DNA of 64,000 nt from JACVRW01 sp036407035 (GTDB taxonomy: Bacteria > Actinomycetota > Thermoleophilia > Solirubrobacterales > Thermoleophilaceae): contig DASXAA010000093.1 in the NCBI GenBank assembly GCA_036407035.1, positions 23,325 to 87,324 on the forward strand, read 5' to 3'. Shown here piece by piece: positions 16,733 through 25,502 of the stretch (its first letter is position 1; each line of letters starts with the position of its first letter). A model generated the notes under the pieces. That model saw nothing but the letters and a program-made list of their open reading frames with translations. It was not told the origin of the DNA and ran no database searches. The translations under genes and the position numbers were made by a program.

Positions 16733-18451
16733 TCAGGCCGCCAGGCGGGCGTGGCTCCGCGGCTCGGCCGCGCCGAGCTTGCGCGTGAAGCGCGAGCGCG
16801 CCTCGTGGTAGCTGCGGTCGGGGCCGAAGAAGCACTCGTGCGTGCGGGCCATCTCCTCTGCCCGGTACTCGGCCAGCGGCTTCGACCGCTCGTCGCGGGC
16901 GCGCGCCCGCCGCTTCGCGGCGAGCTGGTCGCCGAAGCTCGACGCCGCCGCCAGGCGCCGGGCGAGCAGGCGGACCTGCTCCTCGAACCCCTCGACCGTC
17001 GCGCCGAAGGCGCCGTCGAGTAGCCCGAGATGGACCGCCCGCGCGGTGCCGACGGGAGTGAACGGCGGGCCGGTCAGGCGAGCCGCCGTGTAGTCGCCGA
17101 CGCGGCGGGGCAGCAGGTAGGTCCAGTACTCGGACCCGTACAGCCCGCCCATGTGCCGGTAATAGGGGTTGAGCACCACGTCCCTGCGGGCGTACACGCG
17201 GTCGGCCGCCAGGGCGAACGGCACGCCGCCGGCGGCGGCGTCGCCCCGCAGGGCCGAGACGACGAGGTGGGAGTCGGTCTCGACGATCTCCCGGACCACG
17301 TCGTCGATCGCGTGGAGGTTGCGCCACGACTCCGCGGCCGGGTCGGGCGCGGCCTCGATGACGTTCAGGTGGATGCCGTTCGAGAAGAAGTCCCGGCCCC
17401 CCGTGAGCACGATGACCTTGGTGTCGCGCGAGCGCGCGTAGAGGTACGCGTCGAGCAGGCGCCGACACTGCTCGGTGCTCATCGCGCCGTTGTAGAAGTC
17501 GAACTGCAGGTAGCCGACCCCCGCCTCCTCCTCGTACGAGATCTCGCGATAGGTCTGCGCGCCGCCGGCGAGGTGGTGCAGCGGCGCCGGCACGTCGGGC
17601 GCGTCGAGCCGGTGGCCGGCGAGCCCGAGCGCGAGCGTCGCCGGCAGCTTGAAGTGCGCGTCCTGCGGTCCCGACCGCCTCAGGTGCGTGATCCAGACCG
17701 CGCCGTCGACCGTGGCGCGGCAGATCGCGCCGTCACGCTGCGCGACGATCTCGCCCGGCGTGCCGCAAAGCCGCTCCTCGCAGTGCGCGCCGAACAGGTG
17801 GTGGTCCGCGCCGCCAACGCTGTCGAGCACCCCGGGATGGCCCTCGGCGGCCCGGATCTTCCGCACCACCACGTCGGTGGGGTCCGAGCTCCAGTCGATC
17901 GCCCGCACGTCCTGCTTCATCAGCGGGCGCGCGCGCCCGACCGCCCGGACGTCGCCGGACGGGCCCGGCGCGGCGTCGCCGACGACCTTCCGGACCGCCT
18001 CGACGAGCGCCTCGATCGCGGCGCGCCGGACCTCGTGGCGGTAGATGCTGCCCTTCCCCGCCGCGCGCATGGGGAACGTGCGGCTCGCCAGGACGTCGCC
18101 CGCGTCGTACTCCCCGTTGGCCTCGAGCACGGTTACGCCCCACTCGCGCGCGCCGAGCTCGATCGCCCAGTCGAGCGACGAGGGACCGCGGTCGCCAACG
18201 GGGCCGGGATGGACGATGAGGCAGCGGTGCTCCGACCAGATCGACTCCGGGATCAGCTTCTTCAGCATTGGGCACGCGATCAGGTCCGGGCTGTGTCGCG
18301 CCACCGCGTCCTCCATGGCCTCCGCGTCCTCGACCACCGCCACGTCCACCCGGTGTCCGAGCTCGGTCAGCGCGATCAACGCGCGTTGGCTGAGGCTGTT
18401 GTGCGCCGATACCAGGAAGAGGATGCGGCGGGAGGTGCGAGTTCGGGCCAT
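16733..18451 (-). CDS. hoxX: HoxX-like formyltransferase/crotonase fusion
   Basis: A 572-residue two-domain protein matching HoxX, which uses formyl-tetrahydrofolate to make the CO ligand of [NiFe]-hydrogenase under oxic conditions. The N-terminal formyltransferase-like domain has LIVHPGPVGDRGPSSLDWAI and the segment SRTFPMRAAGKGSIYRHEV. The C-terminal enoyl-CoA-hydratase-like domain has FDFYNGAMSTEQC, FFSNGIHLNVIEA, LRGDAAAGGVPFALAADRV and NPYYRHMGGLYGSEYWTY. The ATG at 18451 is chosen because homologues begin at this fold edge; an in-frame GTG at 18499 is adjacent to the upstream stop. No hydrogenase or hyp gene is nearby, so its role here is open. Confidence 0.85.
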   Translation of the reverse strand: MARTRTSRRILFLVSAHNSLSQRALIALTELGHRVDVAVVEDAEAMEDAVARHSPDLIACPMLKKLIPESIWSEHRCLIVHPGPVGDRGPSSLDWAIELGAREWGVTVLEANGEYDAGDVLASRTFPMRAAGKGSIYRHEVRRAAIEALVEAVRKVVGDAAPGPSGDVRAVGRARPLMKQDVRAIDWSSDPTDVVVRKIRAAEGHPGVLDSVGGADHHLFGAHCEERLCGTPGEIVAQRDGAICRATVDGAVWITHLRRSGPQDAHFKLPATLALGLAGHRLDAPDVPAPLHHLAGGAQTYREISYEEEAGVGYLQFDFYNGAMSTEQCRRLLDAYLYARSRDTKVIVLTGGRDFFSNGIHLNVIEAAPDPAAESWRNLHAIDDVVREIVETDSHLVVSALRGDAAAGGVPFALAADRVYARRDVVLNPYYRHMGGLYGSEYWTYLLPRRVGDYTAARLTGPPFTPVGTARAVHLGLLDGAFGATVEGFEEQVRLLARRLAAASSFGDQLAAKRRARARDERSKPLAEYRAEEMARTHECFFGPDRSYHEARSRFTRKLGAAEPRSHARLAA

Positions 18452-18499
18452 GTCGGTAAGACGAGCCGCGCGGCTCGCCGATTCCGTGACATGGCGCAC

Positions 18500-18928
18500 T
18501 CAGCGCTTCGAGAACTCGGAGGCGCCGGCCGCCACGAGCACGTCGCGCAGCTGGCGGCTGACGGCGAACGCGTCGAAGGCGCTGCGCCGGGCCGTGGGGT
18601 CGAGGACGAGCTCGGCGGACTCCGCCGCGAGCCGCAGCGCCAGCTCGTCGGGCATCTTGTTCGCCGAGCTCCAGCCGAAGAGGAAGAAGCGCCGCTCGCC
18701 CGCCACCACCTCGACCACGCCGCGCTTCAGCCCGACCCGGGCGCCGGCCAGCCCGACGCGCTCGCTCACCTCGCCCCTGCGGTCGACGACCTGCAGCACG
18801 CCGTCGCGGATCGTGACGACTCGCGCCTGCATGCCGATGAAGTTGTGGCGCGAGCGCCGGTAGCCGAGCACGGCGGCGTAGGAGGGCGGCGCGGTCGGAG
18901 ACGCCTCGCCGGACACGGGCCGCGACAC
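18500..18928 (-). CDS. Protein of unknown function upstream of hoxX
   Basis: I do not recognise this family. It is a soluble protein of about 142 residues. The core (RRSRHNFIGMQARVVTIRDG to GERRFFLFGWSSANK) alternates short strands and ends in a helix-rich C terminus, which might be a PH-like fold, but this is only an impression. Start uncertain: GTG 18928 is used, TTG 18958 and GTG 18916 also possible. Its stop touches the hoxX region, so the two may be co-transcribed. Confidence 0.6.
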   Translation of the reverse strand: MSRPVSGEASPTAPPSYAAVLGYRRSRHNFIGMQARVVTIRDGVLQVVDRRGEVSERVGLAGARVGLKRGVVEVVAGERRFFLFGWSSANKMPDELALRLAAESAELVLDPTARRSAFDAFAVSRQLRDVLVAAGASEFSKR

Positions 18929-19011
18929 TACACCCGCCGCTCGGCGATCCTCAGGCAACTCTCAAGGAACGCTTAGACAGCCTTCAAACAACGTGGCCAT
19001 CCTCGGAGGCC

Positions 19012-19752
19012 ATGAGATCGCTCATCCGCCCCAAGCTCCTGATACCCGCCGCCCTGGTGCTGGTGGCGCTCGCCGTGACGGCGCCCACCGCCCTCGGCGC
19101 GATCATCGGCTCCAAGGACAGCCCGCAGCCGCAGACCATGCCGGACTTCCTCACCGCCGTGACGAAGGACGTCGACAACTACTGGACCGGCGTGTTCGAG
19201 GACTCCGGCCTCGGTGAGCCGCGAGTCACGTACGCGTGGATCCCAGCCGGCCAGACCGCGTCCAGCGCATGCGGCGACGACCTCGGCGACACCGCCGCCG
19301 CGTACTGCCCGAACGACGACACGATCTACATCTCGGAGAAGTTCGCCTCCGACATCTACGACGGCGCGCTCGACCCGGTCCTGCCCGGCAGCTCGCAGGG
19401 CTACGGCGGCACGGTCGGCGACTTCGCGGTCGCCTACATCGTCGCCCACGAGTACGGCCACCAGGTCCAGAACGAGCTCGGCCTGTTCGACCAGTACGGC
19501 AGCCAGGTGCCCACGATGGCCTTCGAGCTCCAGGCCGACTGCTACGCGGGCACGTGGGCGGCAAGCGCCTACCAGCAGGACCGCCTCGAGCAGGGCGACG
19601 TCGAGGAAGCGATCGACGCCGCGCTCGCCGTCGGCGACTTCGACACGGCCAACCCGGGCCACCACGGCACGCCGGAGGAGCGCGCGGACGCCTGGAACAC
19701 CGGGTTCGAGTCGGGCGACCCGTCCTCCTGCAACAGCTACCTGTCGGCCTAG
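19012..19752 (+). CDS. Secreted neutral zinc metallopeptidase (YpfJ/COG2321 family)
   Basis: A 246-residue exported zinc peptidase. A basic N terminus, hydrophobic stretch and TAPTALGA cleavage region give a signal peptide. The zinc motif is HEYGH followed by a downstream Glu in FELQADCYAG, as in the YpfJ family; the upstream AAYCPNDDTIYIS is also typical. Two further Cys (SACGD, SSCNS) may form disulfides. The ATG has GGAGG upstream. The natural substrates of this family are unknown. The last codons overlap a doubtful small gene on the other strand. Confidence 0.92.
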   Translation: MRSLIRPKLLIPAALVLVALAVTAPTALGAIIGSKDSPQPQTMPDFLTAVTKDVDNYWTGVFEDSGLGEPRVTYAWIPAGQTASSACGDDLGDTAAAYCPNDDTIYISEKFASDIYDGALDPVLPGSSQGYGGTVGDFAVAYIVAHEYGHQVQNELGLFDQYGSQVPTMAFELQADCYAGTWAASAYQQDRLEQGDVEEAIDAALAVGDFDTANPGHHGTPEERADAWNTGFESGDPSSCNSYLSA

Positions 19753-19943
19753 CCGCCCGGCGGCGCCTGCTTCGGGTCGGCGGCCCGCTCGAGCCGCTCG
19801 TGGCGGTCGAGCCCGGTCGCCGACCGCGGTGACACCCCCACGCGCGCGAGCCCGAAGCGGCGGATGCGGGCGGCGCCGGGCACGGGCCGCTCTTCCTCGG
19901 GGAGCGGCACCAGGGCGTAACGGCGTGGCGCGATTCCGGCCAT
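19749..19943 (-). CDS. Possible small protein, low confidence
   Basis: A 64-residue frame from ATG 19943 fills the gap between the metallopeptidase and the DUF1611 gene. It is Arg/Pro-rich, with no signal peptide, no recognisable motif and no clear ribosome site. Its stop overlaps the end of the convergent metallopeptidase gene. It could equally be untranslated DNA. Confidence 0.25.
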   Translation of the reverse strand: MAGIAPRRYALVPLPEEERPVPGAARIRRFGLARVGVSPRSATGLDRHERLERAADPKQAPPGG

Positions 19944-20015
19944 TGTCACGTTGATGGTGGCGCGTGCTGCACCGCTCGGCCTCGGCCGAGTGGCCAAAGA
20001 TTCGCCTCGGCGACT

Positions 20016-21065
20016 CTAACCGATGTCGAACGCCCCGAGGACGGCGTCGAGCACCCGGTCGGGCCCGAAGCGGACCACGTCGCCGGCCGGAAGGCCGGTG
20101 TCGGACTCCGTCTCGGCGATCGCGGCGCGCGCGGCGCCGTCGTCGATCCCGACGGTGTTGAGCGCGACCGCCGCCACCCGCGCCGGCCGCACCCGCGCGG
20201 TCACGGCCTCGTAGGCCGAGATCAGCTCCGGCAGCGGCGCCAGCGGCAGGTCCGGGTAGTTGCGCACCGCCGTCGCGCCCGCCTTGTGCACCAGCACGAG
20301 CACGTCGGGCGCCGAGCCGTGCAGCAGCCCGAGGGTGACGCCCGAGTAGGCGGGGTGGTGGAGGGCGCCCTGGCCCTCGACGAACAGGAGGTCCCCACGC
20401 TCGGATCCCTCGCGCACCAGCCGCTCGGCGGCGCCCGCAACGTAGTCCGAGATCACGTGGTCGACCGCGATGCCCCACCCGGCGATCGCCACGCCGGTCT
20501 GGCCGGTCGGGACGTACACCGAGCGCAGCCCGCGCTCGCGCGCGGCGCGGTCGAGCTCGAGCGTGACGACCTTCTTGCCGATCACCGTGTCCGATCCGAC
20601 GCTGTGCACGACCCTCACCGCCGGGTCGCGGCTGTATGGGCCCTGCGGCACGGTCAGGTCGGGCGGCGCGGCGCGCAGGTCGCGCAGCGCCACGCCGCGG
20701 CGCTCGGCCGCCTCGCGCAGCTCGGGGTCGTCGGCGAGCTGCGTGTGAAGGCCCGCCTCGAGGTCGAGGCCGGCCTCGATCGCGTCGAGCAGCAGCCGCC
20801 GCCAGGCGGGGTCCATCTTGCCGCCGGTCGGCGCCACGCCGATCAGGAGCGACCCTGGTCCGCCCTCGAGCGCCTCGGCGAGCGTGGCCACGATCGGCAC
20901 CGGCTTGAGGCAGAACGGCACCAGCTCGGCCGCGGTGTGGCCCGCCACGGTCGAGTCGATCACCGCCACCACCTCACGCGTGCCGTAGCGGATCACGCCG
21001 TGGGCGGTCTTGCCGTGGTGGCTCTCGAACAGGCCCTCGGCCAGGATCGCGATCCGCTCGCTCAC
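20016..21065 (-). CDS. dgcN: DUF1611 protein, DgcN-like
   Basis: A 349-residue cytoplasmic protein of the DUF1611 family with an N-terminal Rossmann-like part (RIAILAEGLFESHHGKTAHG), a P-loop-like core (VHSVGSDTVIGKKVVTLELD) and conserved VEGQGALHHPAYSGVTLGLL. Family knowledge: DUF1611 proteins commonly pair with an enolase-superfamily epimerase, and one such pair, DgcN/DgcA, has been described in D-glutamate catabolism, with DgcN acting as an N-acetyltransferase. GTG 21065 overlaps the stop of the adjacent epimerase gene (GTGA), so they are translated together. A long open frame continues upstream but is a shadow of the epimerase. Symbol given by context. Confidence 0.82.
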   Translation of the reverse strand: MSERIAILAEGLFESHHGKTAHGVIRYGTREVVAVIDSTVAGHTAAELVPFCLKPVPIVATLAEALEGGPGSLLIGVAPTGGKMDPAWRRLLLDAIEAGLDLEAGLHTQLADDPELREAAERRGVALRDLRAAPPDLTVPQGPYSRDPAVRVVHSVGSDTVIGKKVVTLELDRAARERGLRSVYVPTGQTGVAIAGWGIAVDHVISDYVAGAAERLVREGSERGDLLFVEGQGALHHPAYSGVTLGLLHGSAPDVLVLVHKAGATAVRNYPDLPLAPLPELISAYEAVTARVRPARVAAVALNTVGIDDGAARAAIAETESDTGLPAGDVVRFGPDRVLDAVLGAFDIG

Positions 21066-22072
21066 GCCGGATGAACCCCCAGCCCGGGCTCGGCCGAGGG
21101 CAGCACGCGGCCGTCGCGCAGGTCGAGCCCCTCGTACGGCTGGTCCGCCAGCAGCGCGTGGCCGTCGATGTCCGCCCAGTCCACGAGCGACGCGATGTGC
21201 GCTGCGGGGGCGATCCCGAGCTGCGACTCGACCATGCAGCCGAGCATCACCCTCAGCCCGAGCGCGCGGGCGGCATGGATCATCCGCAGCGCCTCCCGCA
21301 GCCCGCCGGCCTTGGCCAGCTTGACGTTGATGCCGTCGGCGTACTCGGCCGCCGGGGCGACGTCGGAGAGGTCCTGGCAGCCCTCGTCGACCACGATCGG
21401 CGGCCGCGGCCTCAGCCGCGCGAGCTCGTTGAAGCTGTCGAGGTCGGCGGCCGGGAAGGGCTGCTCGATCAGCTCCACGCCCAGCTCCACGAGCTCCGGC
21501 ACGAGCTCCCAGGCGGTGTCGAGCGTCCAGCCCTCGTTCGCGTCCACGCGCACCGGCACGTCCGTCTCCTCGCGCACGACGCGCAGCCGCTCGAGGTCCT
21601 CGGGCGCGCCGACCTTCAGCTTCAGCACCCGGTAGCCCGCCGCCCGGCGCGTGCGCTCGCGTGTCTCGTCGAGCGACGCGATGCCGATCGTGTACGAGGT
21701 CGGCGGCCCGCCCGGCTCGAGGCCGAGCAGGCGCCACACGGGCACGCCGAGGCGCTTGCCGATCCAGTCGTGGAGCGCGATGTCGAGCGCGGCCTTGGCG
21801 GCCGCCTCGCCGTCCCGGTCGGCGAGCCGCGAGCCGATCGCCTCGAGCGCGAACGGGTCGTCGCCGACCAGCGCGGGCGCCTCCTCCATGAGGAACTCGC
21901 GCGCCGAGGCGGTCGACTCCTCGTGGTAGTAGACGGGCGCGGCCTCGCCGAGCCCGGTCACGCCGTCGTGCTCGACCTCCACGCGCACGACCTCCTGCTC
22001 GCTGCGGCTTCCGCGCGAGATCCTGAACTCATCGGCCAGTCGGAGGCGTGCGATGTCCGCGCGCAACTGCAC
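21062..22072 (-). CDS. dgcA: Dipeptide epimerase-like enolase-superfamily enzyme, DgcA-like
   Basis: A 336-residue muconate-lactonizing-enzyme-type barrel. Catalytic features are KLKVG (KxK motif bearing one catalytic Lys), metal ligands in RVDANEGW, ELIEQPF and VVDEGC, and the second Lys in INVKLAKAGGL. This pattern fits L-Ala-D/L-Glu epimerases. Next to a DUF1611 gene it could instead be DgcA, acting on N-acetyl-glutamate. I chose GTG 22072 (VQLRADIARL), where family members begin; an earlier TTG at 22111 is possible. Together the two genes make a complete two-gene unit, probably for D-glutamate or peptidoglycan dipeptide use. Confidence 0.87.
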   Translation of the reverse strand: MQLRADIARLRLADEFRISRGSRSEQEVVRVEVEHDGVTGLGEAAPVYYHEESTASAREFLMEEAPALVGDDPFALEAIGSRLADRDGEAAAKAALDIALHDWIGKRLGVPVWRLLGLEPGGPPTSYTIGIASLDETRERTRRAAGYRVLKLKVGAPEDLERLRVVREETDVPVRVDANEGWTLDTAWELVPELVELGVELIEQPFPAADLDSFNELARLRPRPPIVVDEGCQDLSDVAPAAEYADGINVKLAKAGGLREALRMIHAARALGLRVMLGCMVESQLGIAPAAHIASLVDWADIDGHALLADQPYEGLDLRDGRVLPSAEPGLGVHPA

Positions 22073-22146
22073 GAGGCCGGAAGCATGACGGCTCGCGCGC
22101 CGCGCGGGCAACCGCGGCGCTCAGGCACGCGCGCCGCGCCGCGCGG

Positions 22147-25101
22147 TCAGGCGGGGGCGCCGGTGTCCGCCATGCCGAGCCGGTGCGCCACCGCCGCCGC
22201 CTCCGTGCGCGAGCGGACGCCCAGCTTGCCGAGGATGCGCGACACGTGCACGCTGGCGGTCTTCTCGGCCATGTGCAGCTCGAGCCCGATCTCGCGATTG
22301 GTCGCCCCGCGGGCGACGAGCGACAGCACCTGCCGCTCCCGCGTGGTCAGGCCGAACGGGTCCTCCTCCTCGGCGGCGGTCTCCTCGCCGACCTCCGGAG
22401 CGCCGGCGCTCAGCCGCAGCCGCGCGCGCGTCACGAGCGACTCGACCTCCTCCGCCAGCCACTCGCTCCCGAGCCGCCGCGCCCGCTCGATGGCGTCCTC
22501 GGCCACCGTCGCGGCCTCGTCGCGCGCCTCCGCGCTCACGAGCGCCTCGGCCTGGCGCCAGCGGGTGATCGCGGCGGGGTACGGCCGGCCGACCGCGTCC
22601 CACATGTCCGCCGCGCCCGCCCACAGCGCAGGGTCGTCGGGACCGTGGGCGCGAGCCCGCTCCGCCTCGGCGGTGGCGAGCTCGGCAGCCTCGATCGGGC
22701 CGCCAGGCTGCGAGGCGAGCTGAACCCGCTCGAAGAGGGCGTCGGCACGCTCGCGGGCGACCCGCTCGGCCGCCGGGTCGCGCCGGTCGCGCGCCAGCTG
22801 GCCGGCGTCGCCCTCCACGCGCATGCCGCGCGTGGCCAGGGCCGTGATGCGCACGTAGTCGTCGGAGCAGAACTCGATCCGGTCGAGCCCCTCGTCGATC
22901 GCCGCGCGCGCGGCGTCGATGTCGCCACAGCGGCGCTCCAGGTCGGCGCGCAGCGCGTAGTAGGTGCCCACGAACTGCGGCTCCGTGGACGCCCGGCCGG
23001 GCCGTGCCACGAGGTCGAGCTCGTGGCGGGCGCCGTCGCAGTCGCCGCGGCCGAGCAGCAGGCGGGCGCGCATCAGGCGCCAGTTCATCAGCGTTGTCCC
23101 CACGAGGCGACGGCCCGCGGCGGGAAGCGCGGCCTCGGCCTCCTCCCAGTCGCCGGCGTCGTAGAGGAACTCGGCCAGATTGAGCGAGAGCCAGTCGGCG
23201 GCGCGGGTCACGCCGCGGAACTCCTCGAGCCCGGCGCGCACGGCCTCGACGGCCTCGCGCGTGCGCCCGGAGATGTTGTAGAGGTCGCTGATGTTGACGT
23301 AGGCGGTCGCCACGTCGTCCGGCGCGCCGCTGCGGCGCGCCACCTCCACCGCCTCCTTCAGGACCTCGATACCGGTGTCGTCGTAGCCGCGGCCGAGCGA
23401 CACGCCGAGCGCGTTCAGCGCCCGCGCCTCCACCGAGGCGTCGCCGACCGCGCGCGCCACCTCGAGCGCGTCGCGCGCCGTCGCGGCCGCCTCGTTGAAG
23501 CGCGCCTGCAGCATGCGCGACTTGGCCCGGGCGGCGAGCAGGGCCGCCCGCTCGCTGCTCTGCTCGCCCTCCGGCAGCAGCGCGAGGGCGCGGTCGATCG
23601 TCTCGATGCTCTCGTCCTGGCGGTTCGAGTTCCACTGCGCCCGCTGGAGCCGCTCCAGCAGGGTCGCGGCCCGGCGCGGGTCATCGTGCTCGTCCACGAG
23701 CTCGAGCGCCCGCTTCAGCAGCGCCTCCTGGCGCACCGCGTCGCCGCTCATGTCGGCCGCGTGGGCGGCGCGGGCGAGCAGCTGCCAGTGCTCGCAGCCG
23801 GCGGCCTCCTCCGGATTGTCCACGCGGCCCCAGAGCGCCAGCGCGCGCTCCAGCAGGGTCAGCGCCTCGCCGAACGCGTGCACGCGCTCGGCGGCGGTGG
23901 CCGCGCGCACGCTCGCCGCGAAGGCCCTCGGCTGGTCCCCGGCCGACATCCAGTGATGCGCGATCTCGGCGGTCAGGTGCGCCCCCTTGTGGCCCTCCTC
24001 GATCTTGCGCTCGAGCGCCTCGGCGAGCGCGGCGTGCATCTGCATGCGCTCGCCGGGCAGCAGGTCGTCGCGCACCACCTCGCGCAGCAGCGCATGGCGG
24101 AAGGCGTAGCGGCCGTCGGGGAGCGCGACGATGATGTGGCTCGCCACCGCCTCGCGCAGCGGCTCGCGCAGCCCGACGGGGTCGAGGCCGCTCGCGGCGG
24201 CGAGCAGCCCGTGGCCCATCGCCGGCTGGCAGGAGAGCCAGCGCAGCACCTCCTGCGACTCGGCCGGAAGCTGGTCCACGCGCAGCATCAGAGCGTCGCG
24301 CAGCGTCGGCGGCAGCGTGCCGCGGCCGTCCAGCCCGGCGGCGAGCAGCTCCTCGGTGAAGAGGGCGTTGCCCTCGCTGCGGGCGTAGAGGCGGTCGAGC
24401 AGCTCCTGCTCGGGCGGCTCGGCGAGGATGTCCTCGAGTTGCTCCTGCATCTCCTCGCGTGTGAACGTGGGCAGCTCGATCAGCCGATTGGTCGGATCGC
24501 GCGTGAGGTCGGCCACGAGCGGGCGCACCGGGTGGCGGCGATGGAGCTCGTCGGAGCGGTAGGTGGCAACGAGCAGCAGGCGCTCGCTGCAGATCGTCCG
24601 GCTGAGGAAGCGGATGAAGTGCCGCGTCGAGTCGTCGGCCCAGTGCAGGTCCTCGATCACGAGCACGAGCGGGGTGACCTCGCCGATCGCCTCGAGCAGC
24701 TCGAGCAGGGCCTCGAACACGCGCGACTGCGGCACCTGCGCCTCGCTGGCCTCGGCGGCGAGCCCCGGGAGGATCGTGCCGAGGTCGCCGAGCAGCGCGG
24801 GCGGCAGCTCCTCGAGCGCGCGGTCGCCGTCGCGCACCACCTGGCGCAGTGCGCCGAGCAGCGGGGCGTACGGCAGCTCGCCCTCGCCGAGGTCGACGCA
24901 GTCGCCCCACAGCGCGCGCGCCCCGAAGGCGCGCGCGCGGTGGCTGAGCTCCTCTACGAGCCGCGACTTGCCGACGCCCGAGTCACCGGCTACGAAGGCC
25001 AGCGAGGGATGTCCCTCCGCTGCCCCGCGAAGCGCTGACTCCAGCTCGGCGAGCTCTGCGGCTCGCCCTACGAATCGGGCGCTCGTCACCCTGGTGGCCA
25101 T
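22147..25101 (-). CDS. Large ATP-binding LuxR-family regulator (LAL type)
   Basis: A 984-residue signal-transduction ATPase/regulator. The N terminus has an AAA-type domain with Walker A AGDSGVGKS (near residue 38) and a Walker B-like PLVLVIEDLHWAD. The middle (about residues 350-880) is helical, tetratricopeptide-like repeats rich in Ala and Leu. The C terminus is a LuxR helix-turn-helix (LTTRERQVLSLVARGATNRE, then VSRILGKLGVRSRTEA). ATG 25101 begins at the recognisable MATRVTSARFVGR; an open frame further up is not needed. LAL regulators usually respond to nutrients or secondary-metabolite cues. No obvious target is adjacent. Confidence 0.93.
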   Translation of the reverse strand: MATRVTSARFVGRAAELAELESALRGAAEGHPSLAFVAGDSGVGKSRLVEELSHRARAFGARALWGDCVDLGEGELPYAPLLGALRQVVRDGDRALEELPPALLGDLGTILPGLAAEASEAQVPQSRVFEALLELLEAIGEVTPLVLVIEDLHWADDSTRHFIRFLSRTICSERLLLVATYRSDELHRRHPVRPLVADLTRDPTNRLIELPTFTREEMQEQLEDILAEPPEQELLDRLYARSEGNALFTEELLAAGLDGRGTLPPTLRDALMLRVDQLPAESQEVLRWLSCQPAMGHGLLAAASGLDPVGLREPLREAVASHIIVALPDGRYAFRHALLREVVRDDLLPGERMQMHAALAEALERKIEEGHKGAHLTAEIAHHWMSAGDQPRAFAASVRAATAAERVHAFGEALTLLERALALWGRVDNPEEAAGCEHWQLLARAAHAADMSGDAVRQEALLKRALELVDEHDDPRRAATLLERLQRAQWNSNRQDESIETIDRALALLPEGEQSSERAALLAARAKSRMLQARFNEAAATARDALEVARAVGDASVEARALNALGVSLGRGYDDTGIEVLKEAVEVARRSGAPDDVATAYVNISDLYNISGRTREAVEAVRAGLEEFRGVTRAADWLSLNLAEFLYDAGDWEEAEAALPAAGRRLVGTTLMNWRLMRARLLLGRGDCDGARHELDLVARPGRASTEPQFVGTYYALRADLERRCGDIDAARAAIDEGLDRIEFCSDDYVRITALATRGMRVEGDAGQLARDRRDPAAERVARERADALFERVQLASQPGGPIEAAELATAEAERARAHGPDDPALWAGAADMWDAVGRPYPAAITRWRQAEALVSAEARDEAATVAEDAIERARRLGSEWLAEEVESLVTRARLRLSAGAPEVGEETAAEEEDPFGLTTRERQVLSLVARGATNREIGLELHMAEKTASVHVSRILGKLGVRSRTEAAAVAHRLGMADTGAPA

Positions 25102-25331
25102 CGAGTACCCATCCTGCCACCCCGGGCCGCCGGAGGAGGTCCTCGGCGCGAACGTTCTGCTGGATCGCTGTGAGTCGGGGGTCCATGGTGTCTCCTCAAA
25201 AGCTGTTGCCACGAAGAGAGTGTGGGCCTGAGGAACCCAGGCGGCATCGGGGATTCGGAGCGACTTCGCGGCCGCCACCCCTTATTTCGGGCGAGCGAGC
25301 CCTTAGGGCCTTACGTCAGAATCCGCTTCGG

Positions 25332-25502
25332 ATGCGGGCCGGCCTGTGCGACAGCTGCCGCCACCAGCGGGTCGTGCGCAACACGCGCGGCGGCGTCTTC
25401 TCGCTCTGCGAGCGGTCGCGCACCGACGACCGCTACCCGAAGTACCCGCGGCTGCCGGTGGAGCGCTGCCCGGGCTACGAGCGGGTCAAGGGGTCTCGGT
25501 GA
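25332..25502 (+). CDS. Small conserved Cys protein (putative zinc ribbon)
   Basis: A 56-residue protein with four Cys: GLCDSCRHQRVV, FSLCERS and PVERCPGY. The spacing CxxC-x(n)-C-x(n)-C suggests one bound zinc. Similar short proteins with the CDSC-RGG-KYPRLPV pattern are scattered in actinobacteria and other phyla, but have no known function. ATG 25332 is the start. Its 3' end overlaps the convergent lipoprotein gene by 17 nt. The upstream 230 bp contain nothing else I recognise. Confidence 0.7.
   Translation: MRAGLCDSCRHQRVVRNTRGGVFSLCERSRTDDRYPKYPRLPVERCPGYERVKGSR

Noticed and set aside
22048..25038. 996-codon open frame on the plus strand opposite the large LuxR regulator
   Set aside because: Composition is the antisense of the ATPase-LuxR gene with no domain; the minus strand has Walker and LuxR motifs.
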